23,453 bases of DNA from Lachnospiraceae bacterium UBA3386. GTDB lineage: Bacteria; Bacillota; Clostridia; Lachnospirales; Lachnospiraceae. The notes under the pieces are model-generated. The model worked only from the letters and a program-made list of their open reading frames with translations, ran no database searches and had not been told where the DNA came from. Location of the stretch: NCBI GenBank assembly GCA_002358875.1, contig DEPS01000175.1, positions 73,956 to 97,408 on the forward strand. The letters are read 5' to 3'. The translations under genes and the position numbers were made by a program. This document shows positions 1 to 6,790 of the stretch, in pieces (within the stretch, counting starts at the first letter, position 1; every line of letters begins with the position of its first letter).

Positions 1-593
1 GCGTACTCTGTGATCTTCAGATACCAGACATCCTTGGGAAGCTGGATGACGTCGCTGTGGCAGACGTCGCACTTTCCGCCCTGGCTGTCCTCGTTTGCGA
101 GCACGACCTTACAGGACGGGCAGTAATTGACAAGAGTTTTGTCGCGGAAAACGAGTCCGTGATCAAAGAGCTTGCGGAAGATCCACTGGGTCCACTTGTA
201 ATAATCATCCTTTGAGGTGTCGATCACGCGGCTCCAGTCAAATGAGAAGCCGACGCTCTTGAGCTGATTGGAAAAGTTCTCAATATTTTTATCCGTGATA
301 ATGCGCGGATGTGTGTTGGTCTTGATCGCGTAGTTCTCGGTCGGAAGTCCGAAGGCGTCGAAACCGATTGGAAACAGCACGTTATAGCCCTGCATCCTGC
401 GCTTTCTGGAAATCACCTCTATGCTGGAATAAGCCTTGATATGGCCGACGTGCATACCCGCGCCGCTGGGATAGGGAAACTCCACCAGTCCGTAGAATTT
501 GGGCTTTTCGGAATAATCCTCCGCCTTAAAAAGTCCGGCTTCCTCCCATTTTCTCTGCCACTTTGGCTCGATCTTCTTAAAATCGTATCTCAT
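1..593 (-). CDS. leuS: Leucyl-tRNA synthetase, N-terminal part (cut by window edge)
   Basis: This class I aminoacyl-tRNA synthetase charges tRNA-Leu with leucine in the cytoplasm. The window holds the first 197 codons; the rest lies beyond position 1. The ATG at 593 is preceded by an AGAGGG ribosome binding site. The translation begins MRYDFKKIEPKWQRKWEE, as LeuS proteins do. The class I HIGH signature appears as GMHVGH at residues 46-51, inside PYPSGAGMHVGH. FPIGFDAFGLPTENYAIK follows (about 74-91), and paired cysteines (CPSC at 158-161, CDVC at 175-178) lie where the zinc/editing insert starts. It has its own promoter and no T-box is visible in its leader of roughly 50-60 nt. Identity is very secure; only the 3' part is missing. 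Confidence 0.97.
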   Translation of the reverse strand, partial: MRYDFKKIEPKWQRKWEEAGLFKAEDYSEKPKFYGLVEFPYPSGAGMHVGHIKAYSSIEVISRKRRMQGYNVLFPIGFDAFGLPTENYAIKTNTHPRIITDKNIENFSNQLKSVGFSFDWSRVIDTSKDDYYKWTQWIFRKLFDHGLVFRDKTLVNYCPSCKVVLANEDSQGGKCDVCHSDVIQLPKDVWYLKITEY

Positions 594-651
594 CTTGTGT
601 CCCTCTTGCTTTTTGTTTTTGTTTTCCTTATTCAAGGCAGCAACGAATTTT

Positions 652-681
652 ATAATACGCCCGTAAGGGCCCTTTCGTCAA
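652..681 (-). promoter_or_regulatory. Probable leuS promoter (TTGACG-18-TATTAT)
   Basis: On the minus strand a -35 box TTGACG (676-681) and a -10 box TATTAT (652-657) are 18 bp apart, about 60 bp upstream of the leuS ATG. The spacer contains the small palindrome GCCC-gtaa-GGGC (659-670). A second one, CCCG-taa-CGGG, lies upstream at 711-721. The call rests on consensus match and position only. Confidence 0.5.
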
Positions 682-741
682 GCACATCGAAAATAAAGGA
701 ATATATTCGCCCCGTAACGGGCATTGAACATATGATGAGTC

Positions 742-774
742 AAAAAAAGCCATACCGTCAAAAACGGATGGCTT
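742..774 (-). terminator. Rho-independent terminator downstream of the degV-family gene
   Basis: An inverted repeat AAGCCAT-(a)-CCGT / ACGG-ATGGCTT with a 5-nt loop (747-774) is followed on the minus strand by seven T residues (742-748). It lies between the DegV gene and leuS and would end the DegV transcript. Confidence 0.8.
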
Positions 775-832
775 AAAAAAAGGCTGGGACTGTTCAGATT
801 ATGGAGAGGCTAAGCAGTATATTCTGCTTAAA

Positions 833-1720
833 TTATTTGTAATTGCGGTTTCCGAAATGGATGAGGGCGATCATTCCCGGGCCGACGTGGGCGCCGATGA
901 CCGGCCCGATCGGGCAGATATAAACATTTGCCCCCGGGTTGATGCTTTTGATCTCCTCTGCTACCTTCTGCGCTCTCTCGAAGCAGTCAGCATTTGAAAT
1001 GACCACATTTTCGGATACGGTGTTTTCGTGGGCGTTACGGTAACAGTCGAGCATGAATTTGAGCGCCCTGGGCACCCCTCTCTGCTTGGAAATGTTTACA
1101 AGCTTTCCCTCGTCGTTGATCTTCAGGACGGGCTTAAGGTTGAGAACGTTTCCGGCAAAGGCTGCTGTGGCAGAGATACGTCCGCCGCGCTTTAAGTATT
1201 CCAGATCCTCGACCATGAACCAGTAGCAAATGCTGGCGGCGTTTTCCCGCAGGAAAGCGGCATTTTCGGAAAGGCTTTTACCGCTGTCACGCTGCTTTAT
1301 TGCTTCCATCAGAAGAAGCCAGGATCCGCCCGTAGCTCCCAGTGCATCCACAACTTCGATGCAAAGACCGGGGTACTCTTCCATGATATTCTTTGCGGCA
1401 GTAAGTGCCGAAGAATAGGTACTGCTCAGACCGCTTGAAAGGCAGATGTACAGAACATCCTTTCCCTCCTGGGCAGCAGCCTTAAACACTTCCTCATAAG
1501 CATAGGGAGTGATCTGGCTGGTTCCGGTCAGAGATCCGCTGCGCATTTTGTCATAAAAACCCTTCATTTCCTGTTCTGTAGGCGGGGCTTCCATGACAAA
1601 GGATTTATCGTCGATCGTATACTCCATTTTGATAAAGCGTATACCGTTCTGCACAAGATAATCCGGATCAATGTCAATGGATCCGTCTACATAAATTTCG
1701 TACTTTCTTTCGTTTTCCAA
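833..1720 (-). CDS. DegV family (fatty-acid-binding) protein
   Basis: DegV proteins bind a fatty acid in a cleft between two alpha/beta domains. In Firmicutes, relatives (FakB) present fatty acids to the kinase FakA for phospholipid synthesis. I chose the TTG start at 1720 (295 aa) because a perfect AGGAGG (1731-1736) sits 10 nt upstream. The open frame extends to 1822, but that part has no ribosome site and is not family-like. Family motifs are in order: YVDGSIDIDPDYL near the N-terminus, the lipid-contact segment TGTSQITP, LSSGLSSTYSSA, VVDALGATGG, YLKRGGRI and HVGPG near the C-terminus. Length matches the family (about 280-295). The gene is single and diverges from a TetR-type regulator with which it shares a control region, which suggests that regulator controls it. 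The bound lipid and any kinase partner cannot be told from here. Confidence 0.93.
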   Translation of the reverse strand: MENERKYEIYVDGSIDIDPDYLVQNGIRFIKMEYTIDDKSFVMEAPPTEQEMKGFYDKMRSGSLTGTSQITPYAYEEVFKAAAQEGKDVLYICLSSGLSSTYSSALTAAKNIMEEYPGLCIEVVDALGATGGSWLLLMEAIKQRDSGKSLSENAAFLRENAASICYWFMVEDLEYLKRGGRISATAAFAGNVLNLKPVLKINDEGKLVNISKQRGVPRALKFMLDCYRNAHENTVSENVVISNADCFERAQKVAEEIKSINPGANVYICPIGPVIGAHVGPGMIALIHFGNRNYK

Positions 1721-1730
1721 TTTCCTGCCG

Positions 1731-1736
1731 CCTCCT
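1731..1736 (-). promoter_or_regulatory. Ribosome binding site that fixes the TTG start of the DegV gene
   Basis: A perfect AGGAGG on the minus strand ends 10 nt before the TTG codon at 1720. No comparable site precedes any in-frame start further upstream, so this site decides the start. Confidence 0.8.
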
Positions 1737-1839
1737 GTGTAATGAATATCGCTGTCTGCCCCCCTTTTTTTGTCACACGCTGGCGAGCGCGTGGCGGGAA
1801 ACAAAACAGCGTACGTCTGCAAATGTTTTATTAAATATG

Positions 1840-1892
1840 TTGAAAAAGTAACACATGTGAATTATTATACAAGTGTTTATAATTTACAACAA
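1840..1892. promoter_or_regulatory. Overlapping divergent promoters with shared palindromic operator
   Basis: Plus strand: TTGAAA (1840-1845), 17 bp, TATTAT (1863-1868), reading toward the TetR gene. Minus strand: TTGTTG (1887-1892), 17 bp, TATAAT (1864-1869), reading toward the DegV gene. The two -10 boxes overlap almost completely. An imperfect inverted repeat (1850-1877) with half sites AACAC-a-TGT and ACA-a-GTGTT covers both -10 boxes. This is a classic arrangement for an autoregulating TetR-type repressor that also controls its divergent neighbour. The promoters and repeat are seen in the sequence; the operator role is inferred. Confidence 0.6.
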
Positions 1893-2012
1893 CAATGTTT
1901 TTGCCATATGGGGTTTAATTCACATTTCAGTAGATTTTTGTTTCATATTACACATTGCTTCAATATATTGTAGAACTGGCATATAGAATATGTATTTGGG
2001 GAGGCAGAAAGG

Positions 2013-2660
2013 ATGGATCTCGAAAAAGAAAATAATGCGGATGCAGAAAGAGCCGTGGTCAGAAAAAGGGTAAATCAGGACCGGCGGGTTTCCCGCACAA
2101 AAAGAAATGTGAGAATGGCCCTGACCCGTCTCCTTTCGCAGAAGCCTCTGGGGGAGATCACTGTGACGGAGCTGGCCGGTGCGGCGGACATCAACCGCAA
2201 GACATTCTATAATTATTATAGTGATGTATCGATGGTCGTGGATGAGATCGAGGACGACATTGCGGCGGATTTCGCTGCCGCTATCCATGATATTGACTTT
2301 CTGGAGATCAACAGCAGGCCTTCCGGTATTTTTCTGACGCTGGCACGTCTGATCGAAAAAGACCTGGAATTTTATGCAAGCGTATTTGCAGCAAGGGAGC
2401 AGGCTTCACTGATCCAGAAAATCGTAGCCCCTCTGAAGGAGCAGCTTTACCTGTGTTTTTACGACCAGGTAGGCCCCGAGGCGGAACAGTTTGAATTTCT
2501 TCTGGAATTTACTGTATCCGGCATGATAGCCGTATATCAGAGATGGTTCAACACCGGCCGCAAACAGGACATCGAGGAGCTCTCCAGACAGCTCAGTGTC
2601 CTGACCTTTAACGGGATTAACGGCCTTAGTAAGATTAACGGCCTTAGTAATAAGAAGTGA
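2013..2660 (+). CDS. TetR/AcrR family transcriptional regulator
   Basis: This 215-aa protein is probably a dimeric DNA-binding repressor. The N-terminal helix-turn-helix lies at about residues 28-72: RNVRMALTRLL, then ITVTELAGAADINRKTFYNYY, a typical TetR recognition region. The C-terminal part (about 85-200) is all-helical ligand-binding type and resembles the TetR_C_8-like domain common in Firmicutes. The start is well supported: GGGGAGG at 1998-2004 lies 8 nt before the ATG. The last codons contain a perfect 18-bp tandem duplication (2615-2650), giving INGLSK twice in a row, which extends the C-terminus. The gene diverges from the DegV gene, and a palindrome overlaps both promoters, so autoregulation and control of the lipid-binding protein are likely. 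The ligand is unknown. Confidence 0.88.
   Translation: MDLEKENNADAERAVVRKRVNQDRRVSRTKRNVRMALTRLLSQKPLGEITVTELAGAADINRKTFYNYYSDVSMVVDEIEDDIAADFAAAIHDIDFLEINSRPSGIFLTLARLIEKDLEFYASVFAAREQASLIQKIVAPLKEQLYLCFYDQVGPEAEQFEFLLEFTVSGMIAVYQRWFNTGRKQDIEELSRQLSVLTFNGINGLSKINGLSNKK
2615..2650 (+). repeat. Perfect 18-bp tandem duplication at the 3' end of the TetR gene
   Basis: Two identical 18-bp copies (2615-2632 and 2633-2650) encode the last residues INGLSK-INGLSN. A degenerate third copy sharing GGCCT, GTAATAA and AGTG lies just past the stop codon at about 2691-2713. Confidence 0.85.
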
Positions 2661-2764
2661 CCAATATCCTGATCTTTTTTTAACAGTACCAATGGCCTGT
2701 GTAATAAACAGTGCTTTAAATCCTGCTTTTTACGGGATCAATCGCCCCGGCAGGATGAAATGCT

Positions 2765-2801
2765 AAAAAAAGCCGCGCATCGGATTCGACGTGCGGCTTT
2801 T
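2765..2801. terminator. Bidirectional Rho-independent terminator between convergent genes
   Basis: A 15-bp stem with G-T pairs (AAAAGCCGCGCATCG at 2768-2782, CGACGTGCGGCTTTT at 2787-2801) and a 4-nt loop is flanked by A residues on the left and T residues on the right. It can serve both the TetR gene (plus) and the convergent EF-G-like gene (minus). Confidence 0.85.
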
Positions 2802-2870
2802 AATATTATTAAAAAGAATTTTATCCGACTGCCGGGAATTGATCAAAACCCGGATGGATCATAAGACAGA

Positions 2871-4961
2871 TCAGTCGTCTGCGCCCTCGGCAACAGCAGC
2901 AGCTCTGGCAGCAACTTCCTTGGCCTGGACATCAGCGGGAGCCTGCTCATAGCGGGCAAACTCGTATTCGTAGCTGCCGCGTCCGCCGGTCATGGACCTG
3001 AGGACTGTGCAGTAATCGAAGAGCTCGGACATGGGAACCTCGGCCTCGACGGTCTGTTTGCCGTTGCCGATAGGGTTCATGCCCAGAACTCTGCCGCGGC
3101 GCTTGTTGAGGTCGCCCATGACATCACCGGTGTAGGAATCCGGGATGGTGACCTTGAGGGAAACGATGGGCTCAAGCAGGACGGGGCTGGCATCCATGAT
3201 GCCCTTCTTGAAGGCCTGGCTGGAAGCGGTCTTGAAGGCCATTTCGGAGGAGTCTACGGGGTGGTAGGAACCGTCATACAGGACGGCGCTGATGCCGACG
3301 ACAGGGTAGGCAGCGAGCGGGCCCTTCTGGATGGATTCCACGATGCCCTTTTCGACAGCGGGGAAATAGTTCTTCGGAACCGTGCCGCCGACGACCTCTT
3401 CGGAGAAAACATAGGGCTCGTCGAGGTTGCCCGAAGGTGAGAAGCGCATTTTGACATGACCGTACTGGCCGTGGCCGCCGGACTGCTTCTTGTACTTGGA
3501 ATCGACATCGGAATTCTTGCGGATGGTCTCGCGGTAAGCGACCTTGGGCTGCATGGTCTCGATTTCGACCTTGTACTCGTTTTTGAGCTGGCTCTTGATA
3601 ACCTCGAGCTGCATGTCGCCGATACCGTAGATCAGGGACTGGCGGTTCTGGGCGTCGTTGACCATCTTGAAGGTGAGATCCTCAGAGGAAATCTTGGCCA
3701 TGGCCTGAGCAATCTTATCGATGTCGTTCTTATTCTTTGCGTTGTAACGGATATAGGTGTAAGGCTTGGAAATATCCATGGCGTCATAAACGATAGGAGT
3801 CGCCTTTGTGGAAAGGGTATCTCCTGTCTTCGCGTCGCCAAGCTTTGCGACCGCACCGATATCGCCGGAATGAAGCGTGGCGATCTCGCTGGTCTTGTTG
3901 CCCATCATGGTATAGAGCTTGCCAAGGCGCAGCTCGGACTCAAGGCCGGAATCATAAACCGTATCATCAGAGGAGAAGACACCGCTGCGGATCTTGATCA
4001 GGCTGTAACGGCCGATAAAGGGATCGACGATGGTCTTGAAGATAAAGGCGGACTTGGGCTGGCTGTCGTCAAACGCCGCCTCAAAGGCCTCGCCGGTGTT
4101 CATGTTCTTGCCTGTGACTCTTCTGGCGCTGGGAGCGGGCATGTAAGTCACGATGTCATCAAGAACGGTATAAACGCCGAAGCACTGGGTGCTGGCGCCG
4201 CACTCTACGGGAACAACAGAGCAGTCCTGGATGTTGGCCCTGACAGCTTCGCCGATCTCCTCGGGAGTAAACTCGTCGCCGCCGAAATATCTTTCCATGA
4301 ACTCTTCGTTGGTCTCGGCGACCGTCTCCATAAGAGTCTCTCTGTAGTGCTCAAGGCTGTCCTGAGCATTGTCCGGAACAGGGCACTCCTGCGCACCCTT
4401 GGCTGCCCACTTATATCCTTTTTCCGAAATGACGCTGACCGCACCGACATGCTTGTCGCCCTCGGTGATCGCGAAATGGAAGGGAACGATCTTGGGGCCG
4501 TACATCTCGGACAGGGCGTCGAAGGTCTTCTCATAGGAAGTATCGTTCACGTCCATATCGGAAATGTAGAACATTCTCGGAAGGTTGTATTTCTCGCACA
4601 GATCCCATGCGCGCTCCGCACCGACTTCCACGCCGGCTTTGCCGGACACGACGATGATGGCTGCGTCCGCAACGCTGATTGCCTCTTCCACTTCCCCGAT
4701 GAAATCGAAATATCCGGGCGTGTCGAGAACATTGATCTTGCACCCCTTCCACTCGACAGGAATCAGGGACGTCTTGATCGAAAAGCCCCTCTTCTGCTCC
4801 TCTTTAGAGAAATCGGAAATGGTGTTTCCATCCTCGACTTTACCCATTCTGGACGTAACGCCTGCAAGATTGCACATAGCTTCCGCCAGAGTGGTCTTAC
4901 CTGCTCCGCCGTGGCCGAGCAGAACGACATTTCTGATCTTATCAGTTGTGTAAACTTTCAT
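2871..4961 (-). CDS. Elongation factor G paralog (EF-G-like translational GTPase)
   Basis: This 696-aa protein has the full EF-G layout: GTPase domain (about 1-270), beta-barrel domain II (about 295-380), then domains III, IV and V. It probably acts on the ribosome. The P-loop is GHGGAGKTT (16-24) where canonical EF-G has AHIDAGKTT. Switch II reads DTPGYFDF (80-87) instead of DTPGHVDF, so the catalytic His position is Tyr84. The guanine-specificity motif NKxD reads SDMD (134-137). Domain IV keeps GGHGQYGHVKMRF. These changes mark it as a clostridial EF-G-like paralog rather than the main fusA, which usually sits with rpsL, rpsG and tuf; none of those is here. GGAGGT lies 6 nt before the ATG. 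It stands alone between two terminators. Its role (ribosomal protection, stress translocation or recycling) is unknown. Confidence 0.9.
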   Translation of the reverse strand: MKVYTTDKIRNVVLLGHGGAGKTTLAEAMCNLAGVTSRMGKVEDGNTISDFSKEEQKRGFSIKTSLIPVEWKGCKINVLDTPGYFDFIGEVEEAISVADAAIIVVSGKAGVEVGAERAWDLCEKYNLPRMFYISDMDVNDTSYEKTFDALSEMYGPKIVPFHFAITEGDKHVGAVSVISEKGYKWAAKGAQECPVPDNAQDSLEHYRETLMETVAETNEEFMERYFGGDEFTPEEIGEAVRANIQDCSVVPVECGASTQCFGVYTVLDDIVTYMPAPSARRVTGKNMNTGEAFEAAFDDSQPKSAFIFKTIVDPFIGRYSLIKIRSGVFSSDDTVYDSGLESELRLGKLYTMMGNKTSEIATLHSGDIGAVAKLGDAKTGDTLSTKATPIVYDAMDISKPYTYIRYNAKNKNDIDKIAQAMAKISSEDLTFKMVNDAQNRQSLIYGIGDMQLEVIKSQLKNEYKVEIETMQPKVAYRETIRKNSDVDSKYKKQSGGHGQYGHVKMRFSPSGNLDEPYVFSEEVVGGTVPKNYFPAVEKGIVESIQKGPLAAYPVVGISAVLYDGSYHPVDSSEMAFKTASSQAFKKGIMDASPVLLEPIVSLKVTIPDSYTGDVMGDLNKRRGRVLGMNPIGNGKQTVEAEVPMSELFDYCTVLRSMTGGRGSYEYEFARYEQAPADVQAKEVAARAAAVAEGADD

Positions 4962-5073
4962 TTAGGACCTCCACTGCATTTTTTTGTTCTTATATTTTGA
5001 CATAAACAGCCGTCATAATATGTCCTGAAATATCTGCCAGGCTTCCCGGGCAGACATTTCACATAAAACAAAG

Positions 5074-5109
5074 CAGATATTATATCTGTCTGACCGCTGT
5101 TTTTGACAA
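5074..5109 (-). promoter_or_regulatory. Possible promoter and palindrome upstream of the EF-G-like gene
   Basis: On the minus strand TTGTCA (5104-5109) and TATAAT (5079-5084) are 19 bp apart, slightly long. A perfect 15-bp palindrome, CAGATAT-t-ATATCTG (5074-5088), covers the -10 box and could be an operator. The -35 box abuts the T-tract of the preceding gene's terminator. Confidence 0.35.
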
Positions 5110-5160
5110 AAAGCCTTGTATATTTTACTAAATTATCCTCATGTTTACAAGGGCTTTTTT
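5108..5160. terminator. Terminator downstream of the NSS transporter gene
   Basis: The inverted repeat AAAAAGCCTTGTA (5108-5120) / TACAAGGGCTTTTT (5146-5159, one bulged base) has T-runs on both strands. The loop is unusually long at about 25 nt. It would end the minus-strand transporter transcript just before the EF-G-like promoter. Confidence 0.65.
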
Positions 5161-5221
5161 ATAATTATTGCCCCGTTTTCCTCTTATTAATGCCGCATCA
5201 CAGCCCGGTGCGGCTTCTTTT

Positions 5222-6598
5222 CTACATCTGGATCCATCCGAGCACGCTTGCTATGGAGCTGGCAAGGATGATCAGCACGAAAACCGGGCAGATATAACGG
5301 ATCATGAAGACAAATACACCCTGTCTCCTGAAGGTGTTTCCGCCTGATGTGACTTCCCTGACCGCGGCTTCTAGCCCCATACCACGCGTGATGAGAAGGC
5401 AGATGCAAAGGGCTGAAACAGGCATCATAAGAGAATTGGTCAGAAAGTCAAAGAAATCCAGAAACTGCAACCCGATGATCCTCACGTCTGCAAGAGGCCC
5501 GTATCCCAGACAGGAAAGCGATCCCAGAACAAGCATGATGATCCCAATGAGAGCAGTGCATAGTCCGCGGTGCCAGCCGAACTCGTCGGAAAAAGTCGCA
5601 ACTGCCGTCTCCGTCAGGGCGATGGAGCTGGTCAGAGCCGCAAAGAGGACAAGTGCGAAAAACAGTGTCCCGATAATTTTACCGAATCCCATGCTGGCAA
5701 AGATTTTCGGCATGGTGACGAACATCAGGGAAGGGCCTGCTCCCAGGGCTTGGGGATCACCGCCGGAAAATGCAAACACCGCAGGAATGATCATAAGCCC
5801 TGCCAGAATGGCGATACCCGTGTCAAAGACCTCTACCTGCACCGTCGAACCTTCGATGCTTACATCTTTTTTCATATAAGATCCAAAGGTGATCAGAATT
5901 CCCATGGCGATGGAAAGCGAATAGAACATCTGCCCCATGGCGGAGATGATCGTCATCAGCGAGAAATTCTCCGGATTAGGAATGAGAAAATATTTTACAC
6001 CCTCCAGGGCTCCGGGCCTTGTGACCGAATAAATACAGATAAGCACTGCAAGGACGATCAGAACAGGCATTACCAGGCTGGAGACACGCTCGATCCCGTT
6101 TTCAACGCCCATGAAAATGATGAGAAGGTTCAGAGCGACAAAAAACACGAACCAGAATTCTGTAGAAAAACCGTTTGTAATAAAGCTGCCGAAAAAGCCG
6201 TCCCGGGCAACTGCGTCTGCATTCCCCCGGACATATTCAAAAAGATATTTGCAGACCCAGCCGCCTATGACTGAATAGTAGGGGCAGATCAGTATGGGGA
6301 TGATCGCATTGATCCAGCCGCCGAATTTTGCTCCGGGCCCCTTCCTGTAATATCTAAAAGCCCCCACGGGACTCTTTCCGGAAGCTCTTCCTATGACGGT
6401 TTCCGCAATGATCATCGAATAACCGAAAGTGAGGGCCAGAATGATATAGACCAGCAGAAATATGCCCCCGCCATATTTTGCTGCAAGATATGGAAATCTC
6501 CAGATGTTACCCAGACCGACGGAAGCGCCGGCCGCCGAAAGGACATAACCCAGTTTCCCGGAAAAGCCCTTTCTGAATTCATTTTGTGAGTCAGTCAT
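5222..6598 (-). CDS. Sodium-dependent transporter, NSS/SNF family
   Basis: This 458-aa multi-spanning membrane protein belongs to the neurotransmitter:sodium symporter family (LeuT fold), which imports amino acids or related amines using the sodium gradient. The family hallmark is clear in TM1: SAAGASVGLGNIWRFPYLAA (about 20-40), containing the unwound GLGNIWRFPY segment that binds sodium and substrate, followed by the YGGGIF turn. About 11-12 hydrophobic segments follow. The length fits bacterial members (440-510). AGGAGGT stands just before the ATG. The gene is monocistronic: a terminator follows it, and its upstream neighbour ends with its own terminator. Substrate cannot be assigned; tyrosine, tryptophan or other amino acids are typical for bacterial members. 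Confidence 0.93.
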   Translation of the reverse strand: MTDSQNEFRKGFSGKLGYVLSAAGASVGLGNIWRFPYLAAKYGGGIFLLVYIILALTFGYSMIIAETVIGRASGKSPVGAFRYYRKGPGAKFGGWINAIIPILICPYYSVIGGWVCKYLFEYVRGNADAVARDGFFGSFITNGFSTEFWFVFFVALNLLIIFMGVENGIERVSSLVMPVLIVLAVLICIYSVTRPGALEGVKYFLIPNPENFSLMTIISAMGQMFYSLSIAMGILITFGSYMKKDVSIEGSTVQVEVFDTGIAILAGLMIIPAVFAFSGGDPQALGAGPSLMFVTMPKIFASMGFGKIIGTLFFALVLFAALTSSIALTETAVATFSDEFGWHRGLCTALIGIIMLVLGSLSCLGYGPLADVRIIGLQFLDFFDFLTNSLMMPVSALCICLLITRGMGLEAAVREVTSGGNTFRRQGVFVFMIRYICPVFVLIILASSIASVLGWIQM

Positions 6599-6717
6599 TT
6601 TACCTCCTATGCTGCTCTAAAGAGCGGCAACGTAAGAAGAAAGCCCGGAACGGGTTTCTCCGTTTCTCCGAAGCAATAAAGCAATTTGGGCCGCGTAAGC
6701 GGCACCGATACGGGGTT

Positions 6718-6745
6718 AAAAAAGCCTTCCCCCGGGAGGGGAAGG
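6718..6745 (-). terminator. Terminator downstream of the HerA-like ATPase gene
   Basis: The perfect 8-bp stem CCTTCCCC (6725-6732) / GGGGAAGG (6738-6745) with a 5-nt loop is followed on the minus strand by C and six T residues (6718-6723). It may be part of a dispersed palindromic repeat that continues to about 6760. Confidence 0.75.
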
Positions 6746-6790
6746 TGTCCCTGAAGGGAGCATTTGTTGTAAGTACTTTAAAAAGCTGTT

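Noticed and set aside
594..741. T-box riboswitch for leuS
   Set aside because: The leader is too short and lacks the TGGNACCGCG-type T-box core and a leader terminator.
309..776. A 155-codon plus-strand frame
   Set aside because: It overlaps the leuS N-terminus and its promoter on the other strand and shows no protein-like domain.
811..830. Hairpin TAAGCAG/CTGCTTA just past the DegV stop as a terminator
   Set aside because: No T-tract follows on the minus strand; the real terminator is at 742-774.
1721..1822. N-terminal extension of the DegV gene up to 1822
   Set aside because: There is no ribosome site and no family similarity, while AGGAGG stands at the right distance before TTG 1720.
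3456..5000. A 514-codon open frame on the plus strand
   Set aside because: It lies antisense to the EF-G-like gene, whose domain motifs are unmistakable. The frame is a by-product of its codon use and has no family resemblance.
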